NCBI GenBank assembly: GCA_021793015.1
Contig: JAJYTO010000003.1
Span: 1 to 60,984 of the forward strand
Source of the DNA: Bacillota bacterium
GTDB taxonomy: Bacteria > Bacillota > Bacilli > Alicyclobacillales > SLC66
DNA: 60,984 bases
Reading direction: 5' to 3'
The position numbers and the translations under genes were made by a program. Of the stretch, positions 55,840-60,984 are shown one piece after another. Numbering within the stretch: the stretch's first letter is position 1; each line of letters starts with the position of its first letter. Below the pieces are notes generated by a model that was not told where the DNA came from, did no database searches, and saw nothing but the letters and a program-made list of their open reading frames with translations.

Positions 55840-58800
55840 CATTGCGACGATCCTGGTCATCGGTTCGGGTCCCATCGTGATTGGCCAGGCGGCCGAATTT
55901 GACTACGCGGGCACACAGGCGTGCCATGCGCTGCGCGAAGAAGGTCTGCGGGTCGTGCTCGTGAACTCCAATCCTGCAACCATCATGACGGATCCGGAGA
56001 CGGCTGATCGCGTCTATATCGAGCCCCTGACCACGGAATTTCTTGCCCAGATCATTCGTCAGGAACGTCCGGATGGACTGCTTGCCACGCTCGGCGGCCA
56101 AACCGGGCTGAATCTGGCTGTGTCGTTGGCGGAAGCCGGCGTGCTGGCGCAAGAGGGCGTTGAACTGCTGGGAACCCCGCTGGCGTCGATCAAACGCGCG
56201 GAAGACCGGGAACTTTTCCGGACGCTGATGGGAGAGTTGGGTGAACCGGTACCCGAAAGCGCCATCGTGACATCGCTCGAAGAAGCCGGGGCATTCGCCG
56301 CTCTCGTGGGTCTCCCGGTGATCGTCAGACCCGCGTATACGCTAGGCGGAACGGGCGGCGGCATCGCTCACACCGATGAAGAGTTCACTTCAATCGTCCG
56401 GCTGGGGTTGACGCTGTCGCCCATCCGCCAGGTGCTGATTGAACGCAGCATCGCCGGATTCAAGGAAATCGAGTATGAGGTGATGCGGGATCGCGCTGAC
56501 AATTGCATCGTTATTTGCAATATGGAAAATTTCGATCCTGTCGGCGTCCATACCGGCGACAGCATCGTCGTCGCGCCGAGCCAGACCCTGACCGACCATG
56601 AGTACCAGATGTTGCGCGCCGCCAGTCTGCGAATCATCCGGGCGCTGGGCATCGAAGGGGGATGCAACATTCAGTTTGCGCTGGATCCTGACAGCGCGCA
56701 GTATTATGTGATCGAAGTCAACCCGCGGGTCAGCCGGTCGAGCGCGTTGGCGTCCAAAGCCACCGGGTATCCGATCGCCAAAGTGGCGGCCAAAATCGCG
56801 CTTGGGTACACCCTGGACGAAATCATGAATCCCATTACGGAACAGACGTACGCCTGTTTTGAGCCTGCCTTGGACTATGTGGTGACAAAGATCCCGCGCT
56901 GGCCGTTCGACAAATTTGCGAGCGCGGAGCGCCGTCTCGGTACGCAGATGAAAGCGACCGGCGAAGTGATGGCGCTTGGCCGCACATGGGAAGAGTCGCT
57001 CATGAAAGCCGTGCGGTCCCTGGAGATCGGCATGTCGTCTCTGGAGTTGCCGGGGCTGCGCGAGGCCGCTGCCGATGACCTGTGGCGCAGGGCCGCGCAC
57101 CCGGACGACGAGCGCCTGTTTGTGCTGTACGAACTGATTCGGCGCGCCGCGTCCCTGGCCGATCTTGCGGCGCAAACCGGCGTGGACCGGTTTTTCCTCG
57201 CCAAGCTGAGCCGCATCGAAGAGATCGCGCGCGACCTGCGCGAAGGGCTGACCGATGAACGGCTGTATACGGCCAAGCGCGCGGGGTTTGCGGATGAGTA
57301 CATCGCAACGCTGACGCGCATGCCGGAGCGCCAGATCAGGGTGTGGCGCGAACGCCTGAATCTCTATCCCGTATACAAAATGGTGGATACGTGCGCGGCG
57401 GAATTTGCGGCGCAGACGCCCTATTACTATTCGACATATGAAGAAGAGGACGAAGTCCAGGACTCGGCAGCGCAAAAGGTTGTGGTCCTCGGGTCAGGGC
57501 CGATCCGCATCGGCCAGGGCATCGAATTTGACTATTGCTCGGTGCACGCCGCCCTGGCGCTCCGAGCGCACGGGTACGAAGCGATTGTCATCAACAACAA
57601 TCCGGAAACGGTGTCGACCGATTTCAACATGTCGAGCAGGCTCTACTTTGAGCCATTGCACATGGAAGACGTGATGCACGTCATCGAACGCGAACAGCCG
57701 CAAGGCGTGATCGTTCAGTTTGGCGGCCAGACAGCCATCGATTTGGCTGAACCGCTCGCGCGGCGCGGCGTGAAGATTCTGGGCACGGCGGTGGAGGATA
57801 TCGACCGCGCGGAGAATCGGGAAAAATTTGACGCGCTTCTGGCGGCGCTGGACATCAGACGGCCTGCAGGAAAGGCGGTTACCGGGTTGCAGGAGGCGCT
57901 TCTGGCGGCGCGGGAGTTGCGCTTTCCCGTGTTGGTGCGGCCTTCCTACGTGCTGGGCGGGCGCGCCATGCAGATCGTCTACTCGGAACAGGAACTGACG
58001 GAGTATATTCGCGAGGCGGTGCAGGTGTCGCGCGAACATCCCGTGCTGATCGACCGCTACCTGACCGGCGTCGAGGTGGAGGTGGACGCGGTCTCCGACG
58101 GAGAAACCGTCGTCATTCCGGGCATTATGGAGCATGTGGAGCGGGCCGGCGTGCACTCAGGGGACTCGATGGCTGTGTATCCCGCCCAGTCGCTCGGCGT
58201 CGAACTCCAGGACAGGATCATCGCCAATACCGTGGCGATCGCTCACGGGCTGAATGTCCGCGGACTCCTGAATATTCAGTTCGTCATACACGAAGGGCGC
58301 GTCCATGTGCTGGAGGTCAATCCCCGTTCGTCGCGGACGGTTCCTTTCCTCAGCAAGGTGACGGGCGTGCCCATGGTGGACTTGGCCATGAAGGCGGTGC
58401 TGGGCGAGCGGTTGTCCGATCTTGGCTGGCGCACGGGACTGGTTCCTGCGCGGGGGCAGGTTGCCGTCAAAGTGCCCGTATTCTCTTTCGCCAAACTGCG
58501 CGAAGTGGACGTTACGCTCGGGCCTGAGATGAAGTCGACAGGCGAAGTCATGGGAACGGACGATACGCTTGGCAAGGCGTTGTACAAGGGCATGCTGGCC
58601 GCGGGGTTTCGTTTCCCCAGTCACGGCGCGATTATTGCGACCATCGCGGACAAGGACAAGGAGGAAGCCCTCCCCATTTTGCGCGGGCTGTCGCAACTGG
58701 GCTACCATCTGTTTGCCACGGACGGCACAGCGCAATTTCTGGAGCGCTATGGGATCCGATCCACGACCGTCAACAAAATATCGCAGGGCGGCCCATCGCT

Positions 58801-59035
58801 GCTTGACATCATGCGGCGCGGGGAAGCGATCATGGTGATCAATACGCTGACCAGAGGCCGCGCGCCTGAGCGCGACGGATTTCGCATCCGCCGCGAGGCG
58901 GTCGAGCTTGCGATCCCTTGCCTGACTTCGCTGGACACGGCGCGAGCGGTGTATGAGGTGCTGGGAACCCTGCGCTTTGCCACCAGGCCGATCGAACAAA
59001 GCCGGTTGAGGGGTGAGCATCATGCCGACCGTTGA
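55823..59035 (+). CDS. carB: Carbamoyl-phosphate synthase large subunit
   Basis: This 1070-residue enzyme makes carbamoyl phosphate from bicarbonate, ammonia and two ATP. It has two homologous ATP-grasp halves, starting at [17 protein letters not shown] near residue 15 and at [17 protein letters not shown] near 555, each with [11 protein letters not shown]- or [11 protein letters not shown]-type loops. An oligomerisation domain joins them, and a C-terminal MGS-like allosteric domain starts near 940 ([19 protein letters not shown]). The ATG at 55823 lies inside the carA end. Confidence 0.96.
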   Translation: MPKRTDIATILVIGSGPIVIGQAAEFDYAGTQACHALREEGLRVVLVNSNPATIMTDPETADRVYIEPLTTEFLAQIIRQERPDGLLATLGGQTGLNLAVSLAEAGVLAQEGVELLGTPLASIKRAEDRELFRTLMGELGEPVPESAIVTSLEEAGAFAALVGLPVIVRPAYTLGGTGGGIAHTDEEFTSIVRLGLTLSPIRQVLIERSIAGFKEIEYEVMRDRADNCIVICNMENFDPVGVHTGDSIVVAPSQTLTDHEYQMLRAASLRIIRALGIEGGCNIQFALDPDSAQYYVIEVNPRVSRSSALASKATGYPIAKVAAKIALGYTLDEIMNPITEQTYACFEPALDYVVTKIPRWPFDKFASAERRLGTQMKATGEVMALGRTWEESLMKAVRSLEIGMSSLELPGLREAAADDLWRRAAHPDDERLFVLYELIRRAASLADLAAQTGVDRFFLAKLSRIEEIARDLREGLTDERLYTAKRAGFADEYIATLTRMPERQIRVWRERLNLYPVYKMVDTCAAEFAAQTPYYYSTYEEEDEVQDSAAQKVVVLGSGPIRIGQGIEFDYCSVHAALALRAHGYEAIVINNNPETVSTDFNMSSRLYFEPLHMEDVMHVIEREQPQGVIVQFGGQTAIDLAEPLARRGVKILGTAVEDIDRAENREKFDALLAALDIRRPAGKAVTGLQEALLAARELRFPVLVRPSYVLGGRAMQIVYSEQELTEYIREAVQVSREHPVLIDRYLTGVEVEVDAVSDGETVVIPGIMEHVERAGVHSGDSMAVYPAQSLGVELQDRIIANTVAIAHGLNVRGLLNIQFVIHEGRVHVLEVNPRSSRTVPFLSKVTGVPMVDLAMKAVLGERLSDLGWRTGLVPARGQVAVKVPVFSFAKLREVDVTLGPEMKSTGEVMGTDDTLGKALYKGMLAAGFRFPSHGAIIATIADKDKEEALPILRGLSQLGYHLFATDGTAQFLERYGIRSTTVNKISQGGPSLLDIMRRGEAIMVINTLTRGRAPERDGFRIRREAVELAIPCLTSLDTARAVYEVLGTLRFATRPIEQSRLRGEHHADR

Positions 59036-59801
59036 GGTCTATGCGCACGAGACGCTCGGCAAAGATCTGCACGCGCTGACGTTTGCCTCGCCCATTGATC
59101 TGCGCGCGAATCACTGTCAGCCAGGGCAGTTTTTGCACATTCGCGTCTCACGGTCGTTCGATTTTCTGCTCCGGCGTCCGCTGTCCCTATGCGACGCCGA
59201 TGTGGAGCACAATCGTCTGACCGTCGTGTATCGGGTTTCGGGCGAGGGAACCAGGCGGCTGGCCGCCCGCAAACCGGGCGACCTGATCGACGTGCTGGGA
59301 CCGCTTGGCCAGGGGTTTCCAATCCACGACATGGACCGCCGGGCGCTGCTCATCGGAGGTGGAGTCGGTGTGCCGCCCCTGCTTGAACTCGCCAAACAGT
59401 TGCGGGCTTCCGGAAAGTCGGTGCAGACCGTCGTGGGGTTTCAGACCGCCGGGCAGTTGATGTTGATCGAGGAACTGGCGGTGTACGGCGAGGTGGCGGT
59501 CATGACGGATGACGGGTCCGCCGGAGAACGCGGACGGGTTACGGCTGCGCTCACGGCGGAACTGTGCGCGGATGCGGACAGGTATTATGCGTGCGGACCG
59601 AGCGTCATGCTGAGGGCGGTGCAGGAAGAGATGAGCGGCAAAGGAGTGCCGGGATACCTGTCGCTGGAGGAGCGCATGGGCTGCGGCATCGGCATTTGCG
59701 TGGGCTGCGTGCACCCTGTTCTTCGCGGCGGAAAGCTGGCAAACGCCAAGACGTGCCGGGATGGCCCCGTGTTTGATGCGCAGGAGGTGGTGTTTCCGTG
59801 A
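59022..59801 (+). CDS. pyrK: Dihydroorotate dehydrogenase B electron transfer subunit PyrK
   Basis: This 259-residue FAD/[2Fe-2S] protein oxidises the flavin of PyrD and passes electrons to NAD+. [10 protein letters not shown] near residue 50 binds [16 protein letters not shown] near 113 belongs to the NAD domain, and the cluster ligands are in [13 protein letters not shown] with CRDGPVF. ATG 59022 follows GAGGGGTGA. It overlaps carB by 14 bp, and its own stop overlaps the pyrD GTG by 4 bp, so the heterodimer is translated as a coupled pair. Confidence 0.95.
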   Translation: MPTVEVYAHETLGKDLHALTFASPIDLRANHCQPGQFLHIRVSRSFDFLLRRPLSLCDADVEHNRLTVVYRVSGEGTRRLAARKPGDLIDVLGPLGQGFPIHDMDRRALLIGGGVGVPPLLELAKQLRASGKSVQTVVGFQTAGQLMLIEELAVYGEVAVMTDDGSAGERGRVTAALTAELCADADRYYACGPSVMLRAVQEEMSGKGVPGYLSLEERMGCGIGICVGCVHPVLRGGKLANAKTCRDGPVFDAQEVVFP

Positions 59802-60742
59802 ATGGTTCACAGGGGGATGTCGACCTCTCTGTCAGTCTGCTGTCCCTGCACCTGAAAAATCCTGTCATGCCTGCGTCGGGGTGTTTCTCCTTTGGGAAGG
59901 AAGCCGCGTCCTTCTACGACCTGAACGTGCTCGGCGCCATCGTCGTCAAGGCGACTACACTGGAGGAACGCCTCGGCAATCCCACACCGCGCGTGGCGGA
60001 GACGGCCGCAGGCATGCTGAACGCGATCGGACTGCAGAATCCCGGCGTACAGCGAGTCATGGCAGAGGAACTCCCCGGTCTGCGCCGGTATCCGTCAGTG
60101 CCCGTGATTGTAAATGTGGCTGGCACCGCGGTCGAGGATTACGTCGCCGTCGTCAAGGCGCTCTCGACCAGTCCCGATGTGAGCGCCATCGAACTCAATA
60201 TCTCGTGTCCCAACGTCAAGTGCGGCGGCATCCAGTTTGGCAGTGACCCACGGTTGGCCGCGGCGATGGTGCGGGCGGTCAAAACCGTCGCCACGCGTCC
60301 GGTGATCGTGAAACTGTCGCCCAATGTCACGGATATCGTGGAGATGGCTGTCGCCTGTGAAGAGGCGGGCGCGGACGCACTCACCCTGATCAATACGGTG
60401 ATCGGCATGAAGATTGATCTTGAACAGCGCAGGCCGTTGCTCGCAAACGGCAGCGGGGGCCTGTCCGGACCCGCCATAAAACCGATCGCCATTCGCATGG
60501 TGTATGAGGTATCCCGGTATGTCAACATTCCGGTCATTGGCGTTGGGGGGATCATGACGGGCGCGGACGCGATCGAATTTCTGCTGGCGGGGGCGACCGC
60601 AGTGCAGGTGGGAACCGCCAATTTTGTCGATCCGCTGGCCTGTCCGCGAATCATCGACGAGACTAGGGAGTGGTGCGTCCAGCACGGCGTTCGATCCATC
60701 CGTGAACTCATTGGGGTCTCATGGCGCGCCAATGGGCGGTGA
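59798..60742 (+). CDS. pyrD: Dihydroorotate dehydrogenase catalytic subunit PyrD (class 1B)
   Basis: This 314-residue FMN enzyme oxidises dihydroorotate to orotate with PyrK. The barrel signatures [40 protein letters not shown], the catalytic cysteine in [12 protein letters not shown] and [26 protein letters not shown] are canonical. The motifs are closer to the standard biosynthetic enzyme than those of the copy at 49872. pyrF follows about 25 bp downstream. Confidence 0.96.
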   Translation: MNGSQGDVDLSVSLLSLHLKNPVMPASGCFSFGKEAASFYDLNVLGAIVVKATTLEERLGNPTPRVAETAAGMLNAIGLQNPGVQRVMAEELPGLRRYPSVPVIVNVAGTAVEDYVAVVKALSTSPDVSAIELNISCPNVKCGGIQFGSDPRLAAAMVRAVKTVATRPVIVKLSPNVTDIVEMAVACEEAGADALTLINTVIGMKIDLEQRRPLLANGSGGLSGPAIKPIAIRMVYEVSRYVNIPVIGVGGIMTGADAIEFLLAGATAVQVGTANFVDPLACPRIIDETREWCVQHGVRSIRELIGVSWRANGR

Positions 60743-60767
60743 ACCTTGTCGCAGGGAGGAAAACGAT

Positions 60768-60984
60768 ATGCAAAGTGGCCATGGACCGCGCGCCGTACCG
60801 CCCGTCTATGTGGCGCTTGACTTTCCCACGGCGCGACAGGCCCGCGAACTGGCGGCCCGGCTTGGCGACCAGGGAACGCACTATAAGGTGGGTTTGCAGT
60901 TATTTCTCGAAGCGGGACGGCCCTTTGTCGAAGAATTGGTGAACAGCGGCAAAGACGTGTTTCTCGATCTGAAGTTGCACGATA
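60768..60984 (+). CDS. pyrF: Orotidine-5'-phosphate decarboxylase, 3' truncated
   Basis: The first 72 codons of PyrF are present before the window ends. VYVALDFPTARQARELA is the substrate-binding beta-1 region, YKVGLQLFLEAG follows, and VFLDLKLHD contains the lysine-aspartate catalytic pair at the very edge. AGGGAGGA lies 8 bp before the ATG. It completes the order pyrB-pyrC-carA-carB-pyrK-pyrD-pyrF; whether pyrE follows cannot be seen. Confidence 0.93.
   Translation, partial: MQSGHGPRAVPPVYVALDFPTARQARELAARLGDQGTHYKVGLQLFLEAGRPFVEELVNSGKDVFLDLKLHD

Overview
This window is a 61-kb stretch of a GC-rich, endospore-forming Bacillota chromosome. The evidence is bacillithiol synthesis (bshC), a meso-diaminopimelate-type MurE (DNPR motif), the SpoVD, SpoVE, SpoIIGA, SigE and SigG sporulation genes, DivIVA/SepF-type division, and a T-box-controlled ileS. 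Gene order and base composition point to an Alicyclobacillaceae-like lineage, but that placement is inference. TTG and GTG start codons are unusually common.

Layout. 1-2.5 kb: the 3' part of an Old Yellow Enzyme gene and bshC. 3.1-24.7 kb: a nearly complete dcw (division and cell wall) cluster, mraZ-rsmH-ftsL-pbpB-spoVD-murE-murF-mraY-murD-spoVE-murG-murB-murA-divIB-two DUF881 genes-sbp-ftsA-ftsZ, with overlapping or tightly spaced genes. A triple GTGG box upstream of mraZ looks like the MraZ autoregulatory operator. 25-32 kb: spoIIGA-sigE-sigG, ymxH, pgeF, ylmE, sepF, ylmG, ylmH and divIVA. 32.3-38.9 kb: a HicB-HicA toxin-antitoxin pair, T-box plus ileS, small membrane proteins, a DksA/TraR-like protein, lspA and rluD. 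39-42.8 kb: two minus-strand cyclic-di-GMP genes, one an EAL protein with an apparent C-terminal globin sensor, the other a membrane GGDEF/HD protein. 43.6-51.7 kb: a PucR-type regulator, MFS transporter, M20-family carbamoylase, second PyrK-PyrD pair and a divergent phosphoribosyltransferase-like gene. 52.2 kb to the end: the biosynthetic pyr operon pyrB-pyrC-carA-carB-pyrK-pyrD-pyrF (pyrF cut by the window edge).

In Bacillus subtilis rluD is followed directly by pyrR-pyrP-pyrB. Here about 13 kb separates rluD from pyrB and no pyrR is visible. The intervening genes can be read as a route for using external orotate: transport, reduction to dihydroorotate by the second PyrD-PyrK, ring opening by DHOase, and carbamoyl-aspartate hydrolysis by the M20 enzyme. 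This is a hypothesis from gene content. The pyr operon has its own extended -10 promoter and a 24-codon leader reading frame whose stop overlaps the pyrB start.

Three families of palindromic intergenic repeats run through the window. Family A is a 122-bp unit of nested inverted repeats with four full copies, all exactly 122 bp, plus one internally deleted copy; arm changes are compensated on the other arm. Family B is about 143 bp, and one of its copies is interrupted by a family A copy. Family C has a roughly 19-bp arm pair and lies around bshC, the PucR and MFS genes and inside the pyr operon. No transposase is present, so these look like non-autonomous mobile palindromes.
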